Below are positions 8,969 to 16,684 of a stretch of DNA of 35,534 nucleotides, piece after piece. Source of the stretch: CAIKAP01 sp964574605 (lineage in GTDB: Bacteria; Verrucomicrobiota; Verrucomicrobiia; Palsa-1439); contig CAZNOK010000020.1 of the NCBI GenBank assembly GCA_964574605.1, positions 1 through 35,534 on the forward strand, in the 5' to 3' direction. Position numbers and translations under genes: made by a program. Within the stretch, counting starts at the first letter, position 1, and each line of letters opens with the position of its first letter. The notes under the pieces were generated by a model. The model saw only the letters and a list, made by a program, of their open reading frames with translations, made no database searches and had not been told where the DNA came from.

Positions 8969-10315
8969 ATGAACACAACCAAACTCTCCCGCCGTGACTT
9001 CATTCGTTCGTCTGCCGTGTTGACCGCCGCTGCTTTCGGAATGCCCGCCATCGTGCCGTCGTCCGTGCTCGGCAAGAATGTGCCGAGCAACCGGATCGCG
9101 CTCGGCATCATCGGCTGCGGCAACCAGAGCACCGTGGACATCCCGGAATGGCTGAAAAATGACGATTGCCAAATCATCACCTGTTGCGACGTCAACCGCG
9201 CCAGCCACGGTTATCGCGACGAGAAACAATTCCTCGGTCGCGAACCGCAGCGCGACTTCGTCAACAAGTTCTACGCCAAGAAAACCGGCAATGATTCCTT
9301 CAAGGGCTGCGATGCGTGTATTGATTTCCGGGAGGTTCTCGCTCGCAAGGACGTTGATGCTGTTGCCATCATCACCCCTGACCACTGGCACGCCGTCCAG
9401 ACCATCATGGCCGCCAAGGCCGGCAAGGACATCTATTGCCAGAAGCCGCTCTCGCTCACTGTTCGCGACGGGCAGGAGATGATCAAGGCTGTCCGCAAAT
9501 ACAAACGCATCCTCCAATGCGGCAGCCAATGGCGCTCGAAGGCGCATATTCGTCAGGCGTGCGAACTGGTTCTCAACGGACGGCTCGGCAAGCTCCAGCG
9601 CGTCGAGAGTTATGTTGCCGCGAACAACTTCAAAGGTCCCGGCCCCGGTTGGAAGCCGGAGCCTGTGCCGGAGGGGTTTGATTACGATTTCTGGCTCGGC
9701 CCCGCGCCGCAAGCGCCGTATCACAATCTCCGTTGCTTCTACAAGTTCCGCTTCATCCTCGATTACTCCGGCGGCCAGACCACGAACTTCGGCCATCACT
9801 CCAACGGCGTCGTCCGCTGGGGCGTTGGTGACGATGTGTTCCCGGCGGAATTCGAGGATCAAGGCTCCGAATGGCCGGAGAAAGGTGACCTCTTCACGAC
9901 GCCGACGAAGGTCTCCTTCCGTGCGCGCTTCCCCAACGGCGTCGAATTGTTCTGTCACACCAACAATCCCGGTTTCGGTGTTCGTTTCGAGGGAACCGAT
10001 GGCTGGTTGGAAATCAACTCCAAGTCTTTCAAGACTTCGCTCAAAGACACCACTGTCGGCGCCAACGACAAGCGGCTTTACGTCAGCGAGAATCATTACC
10101 GTAACTTCCTCGACGCCGTGAAGTCGCGGAAGGACGGGGCCGAGCCGGTCGAGATTGCGCATCGCACCTCGATGCTTTGTCACCTCGGTAACATCGCCAT
10201 GTTCCTGAAGCGCAAGATCAAGTTCGATCCGAAGAAGGAACAAATCATCGGCGACGACGAAGCGGCGAAAATGCTCGCGCGTCCGATGCGCGCCCCGTGG
10301 AGTTACAGCGCGTAA
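8969..10315 (+). CDS. Tat-exported Gfo/Idh/MocA-family oxidoreductase
   Basis: A 448-residue NAD(P)-dependent sugar or polyol dehydrogenase-type protein. The N-terminus has a twin-arginine signal (SRRDFIRSSA) followed by a hydrophobic segment, so the folded cofactor-containing enzyme is probably exported. The Rossmann fold begins at about residue 43 with GIIGCGN (G46, G49, G51). The family K-P pair is K159-P160 in CQKP, and NFGHHSN (273-279) lies where the family has its substrate-site histidine. Exported members of this family are numerous in Planctomycetota and Verrucomicrobiota; some family members, such as GH109, cleave glycosides by an NAD-dependent mechanism. The precise substrate cannot be read from the sequence. 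It is the first gene of a compact co-directional cluster, and the next ATG follows its stop by 3 nt. Confidence 0.9.
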   Translation: MNTTKLSRRDFIRSSAVLTAAAFGMPAIVPSSVLGKNVPSNRIALGIIGCGNQSTVDIPEWLKNDDCQIITCCDVNRASHGYRDEKQFLGREPQRDFVNKFYAKKTGNDSFKGCDACIDFREVLARKDVDAVAIITPDHWHAVQTIMAAKAGKDIYCQKPLSLTVRDGQEMIKAVRKYKRILQCGSQWRSKAHIRQACELVLNGRLGKLQRVESYVAANNFKGPGPGWKPEPVPEGFDYDFWLGPAPQAPYHNLRCFYKFRFILDYSGGQTTNFGHHSNGVVRWGVGDDVFPAEFEDQGSEWPEKGDLFTTPTKVSFRARFPNGVELFCHTNNPGFGVRFEGTDGWLEINSKSFKTSLKDTTVGANDKRLYVSENHYRNFLDAVKSRKDGAEPVEIAHRTSMLCHLGNIAMFLKRKIKFDPKKEQIIGDDEAAKMLARPMRAPWSYSA

Positions 10316-10318
10316 CGT

Positions 10319-11530
10319 ATGACTTTGCTGCGACTGGCAATCTGTGTTTTCGCTGCGAGCGCATTGGCAGCGGAACCGGGCATCATCGTCAGGACGGACA
10401 TTCCTTTTGGCAACGCCGCCAACGTTCGCGTGCAGCAAACCGAGCAGGTAACCGAAGTCCGGTTCACGCCGGACCCGCACGGCGGGCCGGAGTGTCTGTG
10501 GTTTTGTTTTCAAGTGTGCCGGGAACGGTCGGGCGGCGGCGCGCTGGGACGATTGCGGCTCGTTCTCGAATGTCCGGAGACGATGCTCGGAGGCGGACAA
10601 CCTGCCAATTTCCGTCCGGTGATCCGGCCTGCGGGCGGTGACTGGGAACGGACCGGCGCGCCGGAATTGATCGAGCTTCCCGACGGTCGCCGTCAGGCTG
10701 CGTGGACGCTCAACGTGGCCAAGCGGTCGCTGGACTTTGGGTTCGCGTATCCCTACGGGCGCGAGGACGTGGAGCGGTTGGTCAAGCAGACCAAAGGTTA
10801 TTGGCGCGTGGACACGCTCGGCGTGAGTCAGGGCAGCAGGCCGTTGTGGCGACTGAGCAACGACTACGGTCGCGCCAAAGGCGACCGGCCCGGCGTGTAT
10901 CTGATGGCGCGCCAGCATTCCGGCGAGATCAGTGGGTCGTGGGTGCTCGATGGCGTGTTGCGGCGGTTTGCGGAACTCGGCGACGCGGCGCCGTTGGTGT
11001 GGGCGGTGCCGCTGGCGAACATTGACGGCGTGGAGCAAGGCGACTACGGCAAGGACAATTTCCCCTACGATCTGAATCGCGCGTGGGGCAAGCCACCGAT
11101 GCGACACGAGCCGCTGATATTTCAACAGGACATGCGTCGCTGGGCGCAACGTTGCCGTGCGCTGGCAGGTTTTGATTTCCATTCGCCGGGCGGGAGCGAG
11201 TCGGAAGGCATCTACGCCTTTGTGCATGCATCGGAGAAATTTCCGGATGTGGCAAAACGCGCAACGGAGTGGGCCGGCGTGGTGGGGGAATCGCTGGGTT
11301 CAGAGTTTGCGGCGGCGAAGTTCACGCGCTCTGGCGACTACAACTCGCGTTGGAACACGCCGCGGTTTGGCGGCTTCTGTCAGGAGGAAATGAGAATCCC
11401 CGGCGTCTCCTTTGAGACGCCGTATGCCATCATCCACAAGACCGTCATGACGCGCGAAAAATATCAGGAAGCCGGCCGTCGCATTGCCGACGCGATTATT
11501 GCGCGCATGAAGAGCATGACGACCCGATGA
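10319..11530 (+). CDS. Secreted M14-family zinc carboxypeptidase
   Basis: A 403-residue protein with a short signal peptide (cleavage near ALA-A, residue 18), an N-terminal beta-sandwich-like part (about 20-145) and an M14 peptidase domain (about 150-400). The zinc-binding HxxE pair is H200 and E203 in RQHSGEISG. DLNRAWG follows, the third zinc ligand is H288 in FDFHSPGG, and the catalytic glutamate is probably E366 in SFETPY. The layout with an N-terminal beta domain resembles the cytosolic-carboxypeptidase-like branch of M14 rather than digestive enzymes. The gene starts 3 nt after the oxidoreductase stop and its own stop overlaps the next start (ATGA), so translation is probably coupled. 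Why a peptidase sits among glycosidases is unclear; it may act on glycoproteins or amino-acid amides. Confidence 0.85.
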   Translation: MTLLRLAICVFAASALAAEPGIIVRTDIPFGNAANVRVQQTEQVTEVRFTPDPHGGPECLWFCFQVCRERSGGGALGRLRLVLECPETMLGGGQPANFRPVIRPAGGDWERTGAPELIELPDGRRQAAWTLNVAKRSLDFGFAYPYGREDVERLVKQTKGYWRVDTLGVSQGSRPLWRLSNDYGRAKGDRPGVYLMARQHSGEISGSWVLDGVLRRFAELGDAAPLVWAVPLANIDGVEQGDYGKDNFPYDLNRAWGKPPMRHEPLIFQQDMRRWAQRCRALAGFDFHSPGGSESEGIYAFVHASEKFPDVAKRATEWAGVVGESLGSEFAAAKFTRSGDYNSRWNTPRFGGFCQEEMRIPGVSFETPYAIIHKTVMTREKYQEAGRRIADAIIARMKSMTTR

Positions 11531-13305
11531 ATGTCGCCCGTATTGCAGGTAGGGACGAGCCGCCGGCTCGTCCGTGTCGTTGGCGCGCTGACCCGCGGGC
11601 GACCCGTCGGGTCGCCCCTACCTCAAAAGCGCAGGTGTTTTTGGTTCTGTTAGCCGCTCTTACGGTCGCTGCAATCTGCCTTGGCCAGCCCCAACTGGCG
11701 CAGCAGCGGCAACAGTTCCTCTCCCAAGAACTGATCACGGCCAAGCCCGGCACGTGGATGTTCAAACCGGGTGACACGCCCCGCATCGTTTGGCGCGACA
11801 TTGAGGATGTCCGCCGTCTCGGTTTCAACGGCCCGCTTTGCGTTCGCTGGTTCGACGCGAAGTTGGAAGAACGCGCCGCGCCTGACGCGCCGGGGCGCTG
11901 GCTTGCTTGGATCGAGGGGACCGCGCCGAACGGGACGTCGTTCCGCCGCGCGCTGACGTTTTACGGGCTTCCAAAGAATTTTCTCGGCGGCATCAGCCCG
12001 GACTTCACGATGTCGTTTCCGAATTTTCCTGGCACAAACGCGCCGCAAGTCTGGCGGGAACATCAGGCAGAATTCTTCCGCCTTACGGACGGCATCGTCC
12101 TCCGCTCGATTCTCGAAAGTGAGCGGGGCGTCGTGTTTTTGGCGGGAATTGCGGAGTCGAAGCCGCTGGGGCGCGTGGCACGGTTTGTCGAGTCCGCTGA
12201 GGTGCTGGACGCTGACTTTCATCTGGCGTTGAAACTCAAACTGCAGGGACTGCAAGATCACGTTCGCCCGCTCAAGCCGCCGCGTCGCCGCGACCCGCCA
12301 GCCACAGTCCTCCGCAAAGGTTCGCTCGACGAGGCCGGTATGAAACCCGATGCGAAGTCCATGATTGACGGCGTTTGTCGTGAGTGGGCGCAGGACACCG
12401 GCGAGCCGTTCGTGACGTTGGTGGCGCGACACGGCGTCATCGTCACGCACGAAGCGTTCGGCAACGACAAGGCTGGCAAACCCATCACGCGCGATTACCG
12501 TTGTTGGGCCGCCTCCATCACCAAGACGATCACCGGATTGTTGTTCAGCCGGTTTCTGGACCAAGGATTGATTGCGCTCGACGATCCGTTGTCCGCGGTC
12601 TTCCCTGACTACCCAAAGAACGATCCGCACGTGCCGACGTTCCGCCAGTGCCTCAATCACACGAGCGGTTTATCCGGCCACGGCGACTACGGCGGCATGC
12701 GCAACCCGCATCTGGAGAACATTGTCTTGAATGCGATTGATGTGAACGAGCCGGGCGCCAAGTATGCGTATAGCGGCTTGGGATTCGAACTGGCAGCCAA
12801 GGCGATGGAGATCATCACCGGCAAGTCTGCCGCCCGCATCTACGACGAAGGTCTCTTTCGCCCGCTTGGATTTCGCGATGTGCCGATTGGCAACGCCAGT
12901 TCCGACGGCGAGTTCACCGCAATGGAACTCGGCGTTCTCGGTCAGTGGGTCGCCAACCGTGGGAGCTACGGCCCGTGGGAGTTCATCACGCTGCAGACGT
13001 TTGAGAAACTCATGCCGGAGCCGGTGCGCGTGGCCGACCGTGGCTACGCCGAGGACGAAGGCATGGGCATCCACTGGGTTCGTCACTTGAAGGCTGACGC
13101 TCCTCGCGGCTCCAAGCGTCCGGAAGACTTGTTGTTCAGCCCGCGCACGCTCGGACACGGTTCCTTTTCCGGTTGCATCTTCGTGATTGATCCGGAGCAG
13201 CAGCTTGTCATCACCCAAGTCCGCAAGCAAAGCGGTCAACGAAGCGGTGAATGGTCGGCCAAGTTCTTCCAGACCATCGCCGCCGCGATAGAGACCGCAA
13301 AATAG
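11527..13305 (+). CDS. Serine hydrolase of the beta-lactamase (class C/PBP) family with REP-encoded N-terminus
   Basis: The C-terminal part (about 280-590) is a class-C-type beta-lactamase/esterase fold: SITK with S330 and K333 (numbering from the ATG at 11527), the YSG tyrosine Y415, HTSGL downstream of the first motif, and HGSFSG near the end in place of KTG. In polysaccharide loci this family often supplies esterases. Residues about 55-260 form a separate region I do not recognise. The ATG overlaps the preceding stop (ATGA). Codons 8-32 are entirely a REP-pair element; without them the product would begin MNVARIASKAQVFLVLLAAL, an ordinary signal peptide. A GTG at 11635 is an alternative start after the element but has no ribosome-binding site. 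The next gene follows 11 nt after the stop. Confidence 0.85.
   Translation: MNVARIAGRDEPPARPCRWRADPRATRRVAPTSKAQVFLVLLAALTVAAICLGQPQLAQQRQQFLSQELITAKPGTWMFKPGDTPRIVWRDIEDVRRLGFNGPLCVRWFDAKLEERAAPDAPGRWLAWIEGTAPNGTSFRRALTFYGLPKNFLGGISPDFTMSFPNFPGTNAPQVWREHQAEFFRLTDGIVLRSILESERGVVFLAGIAESKPLGRVARFVESAEVLDADFHLALKLKLQGLQDHVRPLKPPRRRDPPATVLRKGSLDEAGMKPDAKSMIDGVCREWAQDTGEPFVTLVARHGVIVTHEAFGNDKAGKPITRDYRCWAASITKTITGLLFSRFLDQGLIALDDPLSAVFPDYPKNDPHVPTFRQCLNHTSGLSGHGDYGGMRNPHLENIVLNAIDVNEPGAKYAYSGLGFELAAKAMEIITGKSAARIYDEGLFRPLGFRDVPIGNASSDGEFTAMELGVLGQWVANRGSYGPWEFITLQTFEKLMPEPVRVADRGYAEDEGMGIHWVRHLKADAPRGSKRPEDLLFSPRTLGHGSFSGCIFVIDPEQQLVITQVRKQSGQRSGEWSAKFFQTIAAAIETAK
11548..11622. repeat. REP pair A (GTAG class), in frame in the hydrolase gene
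   Basis: Two 9-bp hairpins with 3-nt loops (11553-11573 GGACGAGCC/GGCTCGTCC; 11597-11617 GGGCGACCC/GGGTCGCCC) lie in inverted orientation. The outer ends are GGTAG and CTACC, so each half reads GTAG followed by a hairpin, the layout known for RAYT-associated REP sequences. The 75 nt equal exactly 25 codons and keep the host frame open. Confidence 0.85.
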
Positions 13306-13316
13306 TCAGCCTTGTC

Positions 13317-14621
13317 ATGAAAACCATTCTTTTTGCATCCGTCCTCTTGGCCGTCGCAGCGCAGGCGGACGTGCCCGAAGCCTACCGCACACTTTGGAGC
13401 GATCCGGTCGTGACCGCTCGCATCGCGGGCGACATCGAGAAACACCGCAAAGGCGACGCGACCATTGAACTCGTGGACGCCAAAGGCAAGCCGGTCAGCG
13501 GCGCGACGATTGTCGTGCGGCAGACGCGCCACGAGTTTCTGTTCGGGTGCAACTTGTTTGTGCTCGACCAGCTTGAAACACCGGAACTCAACGCGAAGTA
13601 CGAGCGGGCGTTCACCAACCTGTTCAACTTCGCCACGCTGCCGTTCTACTGGCGTGACTTGGAGCCGGAGCAAGGCAAGCTGCGGTTTGCCGAGGACTCG
13701 CCCTACATCTGGCGACGACCGCCGCCGGACCGTCTGGTCAAATGGTGCAAGGCCAACGGCATCACTCCGAAAGGACATGCGCTGATGTATGCGAAGAACA
13801 AGTTCATGCCGGACTGGACGGCGCGCGATAACCCCGAAACGTTTCTTCGGCAGGCGGCAAAACACATGGCGGAAATCGCCGAACGCTACAAACGTGACAT
13901 CCCGATCTGGGACGCCGTGAATGAAGAGATGCCGCGACTCAAGAATCTCAAAGAGTGGCACGCAGCGCCGAACGACTATCTCGCGTGGTGTTTCCGGGAA
14001 GCGGGACGGTTGTTCCCCAAGACCACGAAGTTCCTGATCAACGACGGCACCAGCCAGGCGCATGTCACCACCAGCGAATACGAGGCGATGATCAAGGGGT
14101 TGCTGCAACAGGGCGTGCGCGTCAGCGGTATCGGCATTCAGTTTCACGGCGGACGTTATCCGCCGCAACAACTGTTCGCCGTTTACGAGCAACTTGGCAG
14201 GCTGGGACTGCCGCTCTACATCACCGAAATCACCATCCCCGCCACCGGCCAAGACGGTCCCGCAAGACAGGGTGTCACCGTTGCCAACCTCTACCGTCTC
14301 TGGTTCAGCACACCGAAGATGGCGGGCATCACATGGTGGAACCTCGCCGACGGCACGGCCTACGGGAACGAAAACAAATCACTTGGCGGTTTGCTCGACA
14401 AAGACATGAACCCCAAACCCGCATACCGCGAACTGGACCAGCTCATCAATCACGAGTGGAAGACGAGCGCGACACTGAAGACTGACGCCAAAGGCAAAGC
14501 ACATTTCCGTGGCTTCCGCGGCAAGTATTCGATTCAAGTCACTGTTGGCAGAAGACAACGACAATTTTCGTTTGAACTCAAGAGCGGCACCGGTCAAAAT
14601 CAGGCACGATTCATATTGTGA
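13317..14621 (+). CDS. GH10-family endoxylanase-like enzyme (divergent paralogue)
   Basis: A 434-residue exported protein. The start is ATG 13317, 11 nt after the previous stop, giving a signal peptide ending near AQA-D. Residues about 40-80 form a small beta domain (GDATIELVDAKGKPV), followed by a GH10 (beta/alpha)8 barrel with acid/base E203 in WDAVNE and nucleophile E304 in YITEITIP. A short C-terminal beta domain closes the protein. GH10 enzymes are retaining endo-beta-1,4-xylanases. Compared with the second GH10 in this window, the beta-3 signature GHPLLWH is altered to GHALMYA, losing the usual tryptophan and histidine of subsite -1, so backbone specificity may differ. Its stop overlaps the GTG start of the next gene by 4 nt. 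Confidence 0.88.
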   Translation: MKTILFASVLLAVAAQADVPEAYRTLWSDPVVTARIAGDIEKHRKGDATIELVDAKGKPVSGATIVVRQTRHEFLFGCNLFVLDQLETPELNAKYERAFTNLFNFATLPFYWRDLEPEQGKLRFAEDSPYIWRRPPPDRLVKWCKANGITPKGHALMYAKNKFMPDWTARDNPETFLRQAAKHMAEIAERYKRDIPIWDAVNEEMPRLKNLKEWHAAPNDYLAWCFREAGRLFPKTTKFLINDGTSQAHVTTSEYEAMIKGLLQQGVRVSGIGIQFHGGRYPPQQLFAVYEQLGRLGLPLYITEITIPATGQDGPARQGVTVANLYRLWFSTPKMAGITWWNLADGTAYGNENKSLGGLLDKDMNPKPAYRELDQLINHEWKTSATLKTDAKGKAHFRGFRGKYSIQVTVGRRQRQFSFELKSGTGQNQARFIL

Positions 14622-16684
14622 AGACCGGCTTACAATGTTCCCGTCGCGAGTTTCTGGCAGCGAGCCTTGGTGGTGTCGCTGCGGCCAGTGTCGGACCGCT
14701 ATCTTGCGAGCGCCGCGCGGCAAGCCGAGCGCACACCGCGCCACTGGCAATGTGGGCGTTGACCGGCACGCTGAAGCCGGACGATGTGTGCCGGCAACTC
14801 GATGCGTTTCACGGCGCTGGCTGGGGCGTCGTGCTTTATCCGCGTTGGGGACTGGAACTGGAGTATCTGGGGGAACAGTTTTTCGTGCGAATCCGGTTTA
14901 TCGTTGAACAAGCGGCGGCGCGCAAAATGGAAGTCTGGCTCTACGACGAGTTCACTTGGCCGAGCGGCCAGGCAAAGGGCTTGGTGGCGCAGGGCCACCC
15001 GGAACTGGAAGCCCAACTGTTGGCGGTCGGACGGGATGGCACCAGCCGCATTGTTCCTGTTCCCAACACTGCAAACCTGCTGTTGCCGGAAGCGACCGCA
15101 CGGTTTCTCGCGGTGACACACGAACGCTACGCCCGCGCCATCGGCGAGTTCTTCGGCACGACAGTGCGCGCCATTTTCACCGATGAACCGTCGTTGCCGC
15201 ATCAGCACAAGCCACGCAAGCCCAGCGATGTTGCGTGGGAACTGAGTTGGTCATCGGCGCTCGACAAGGCGCTTGGCGGCGATTTTCCAAAACGCCTCGC
15301 GCAGGCCGGCGATGTCGCGCGCTCGCCGCTCTGGCGCGACTACTGGGCCGCGTATACGCGCGTGTTTCACGATGCGTGGGTTACACCAATCGCGCGATGG
15401 TGCGAGGCGCACAAGATTGCGATGACTGGTCACTTGCTTGCCGAAGGCTCTTTCGGCGGGCAGGTGGCCTACAGCGGCAGCCTGCGCCGTCAACTCGGCG
15501 AGTTCGGCATTCCCGGCATTGACGAGATCAGCACGCGCACCGATCCGTCCAAGTGCGAGGCGATGACACTCGCCGCCATCGCGGAATTCACCGGCCGTGA
15601 ACGGATGGTGGAAGTCTATGCGCTCGGCCCGCCGACCATGAGTATGGCCACGATGAAGAAGATGGTGGATCTCTGCGCTTCGTGCGGCGTGGACCGGTAT
15701 GTGTTGGCGATTTGTCCGCACGATTTCCGTGGCGGCATTTTCAAGCGCGAGTACTTCGGCGTTTATGGCACGCAGCAACCGTGGTTTCGTGAGTTTGCGA
15801 AAGTCTATACCGAACACGTGGCCGAAGCCGCCGCTGTGGCTCGCGCCGCGAGACCGCTGGGCGTGCCGTGGCCGTCCGACGAAGAACTCTGGGCCGTCGC
15901 CGGGCCGGACCCGCGCCAGTCCAAGCCGTTGAAGAACATGACGGAATGCTTCGTGAAGGCGGCACAGGAACGGATTCGCGCGCGACTGGATTCCGTCCAC
16001 GTGCCGTCAGTCACGCGCAAGGCTCTGGAAGCAAAGTGGACATTTCAGCCAGCCGGCTTGAATTGCCTTCGTCTTGATGCACCGGTTGTAACTGTTGTGG
16101 ACGTGCCGCGTGTCGCCGAGCTTTCCGTGCAATCTCAACTCGTGCGCGGCTTGCGCGTCAACGGTACGGCGATCAACCTCGATGCCTCGCCTGTGGATCG
16201 CCAGTTCGACCTTAGTTACCGGCGCGTGCCGGTTGCCGCGCTACTACGCGCCGGCGAGAACCGGATTGAAGCGAACTTGACCGAACCGAAACCGCTGCGG
16301 TTTCTGCCGTCGCTGATTTTGTGGGGCAGCTTTGCGGTGGACGCGCAAGGCCGCATCGTCGCGCCGCCGCAAGCGATCAAACTCGGCGACTGGCGCTCGC
16401 AAGGTTATCCGTCGTTTTGCGGCACGGGCCGGTATCGCGCGGAGATCAAACTCGAAACGCTCCCGCAATATGTCGGCGTTGACACCGGCGATTATCCCGT
16501 AAGCGTTATCTGGAACGGCAAACGGCTTGGGCGCCGGGCTTGGTCGCCGTACCGGTTCGCGTTAGCGGGTGCAGCGCGTGTTGGTCGCAACGAAGTGATC
16601 ATCGAGATCACAAGCACGTTGGGCCACTTGGTGACGTCGAAGGAGGCGCCGCCGGTTGGTTTACTGGGAGTGTGGACGGAATGA
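14618..16684 (+). CDS. Tat-exported GH106-like glycoside hydrolase
   Basis: A 688-residue protein starting at GTG 14618 (GTGA overlap with the preceding stop). The N-terminus carries a twin-arginine signal (CSRREFLAAS). Residues about 45-450 form a barrel-type domain with LYDEFTWPSG (108-117), a segment characteristic of GH106-related alpha-L-rhamnosidases. Acidic residues that could be catalytic include E190 in FTDEPS and the glutamate in HLLAEGSFGG. About residues 470-688 form the galactose-binding-like beta-sandwiches that end GH106 proteins (VRGLRVNGTAI, PVSVIWNGKRLG, GRNEVIIEI). It is much shorter than the canonical GH106 at 24702-28645 and lacks that protein's N-terminal CYWYW and CPGWSQSGGPW segments. 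An alpha-L-rhamnosidase or related deoxysugar hydrolase is likely, but the family should be treated as GH106-like. Confidence 0.7.
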   Translation: MKTGLQCSRREFLAASLGGVAAASVGPLSCERRAASRAHTAPLAMWALTGTLKPDDVCRQLDAFHGAGWGVVLYPRWGLELEYLGEQFFVRIRFIVEQAAARKMEVWLYDEFTWPSGQAKGLVAQGHPELEAQLLAVGRDGTSRIVPVPNTANLLLPEATARFLAVTHERYARAIGEFFGTTVRAIFTDEPSLPHQHKPRKPSDVAWELSWSSALDKALGGDFPKRLAQAGDVARSPLWRDYWAAYTRVFHDAWVTPIARWCEAHKIAMTGHLLAEGSFGGQVAYSGSLRRQLGEFGIPGIDEISTRTDPSKCEAMTLAAIAEFTGRERMVEVYALGPPTMSMATMKKMVDLCASCGVDRYVLAICPHDFRGGIFKREYFGVYGTQQPWFREFAKVYTEHVAEAAAVARAARPLGVPWPSDEELWAVAGPDPRQSKPLKNMTECFVKAAQERIRARLDSVHVPSVTRKALEAKWTFQPAGLNCLRLDAPVVTVVDVPRVAELSVQSQLVRGLRVNGTAINLDASPVDRQFDLSYRRVPVAALLRAGENRIEANLTEPKPLRFLPSLILWGSFAVDAQGRIVAPPQAIKLGDWRSQGYPSFCGTGRYRAEIKLETLPQYVGVDTGDYPVSVIWNGKRLGRRAWSPYRFALAGAARVGRNEVIIEITSTLGHLVTSKEAPPVGLLGVWTE

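Noticed and set aside
8954..11227. 757-codon open frame on the - strand
   Set aside because: It mirrors two well-supported + strand genes (oxidoreductase and M14 peptidase). Its translation has no domain signature and its length comes from high GC at third codon positions.
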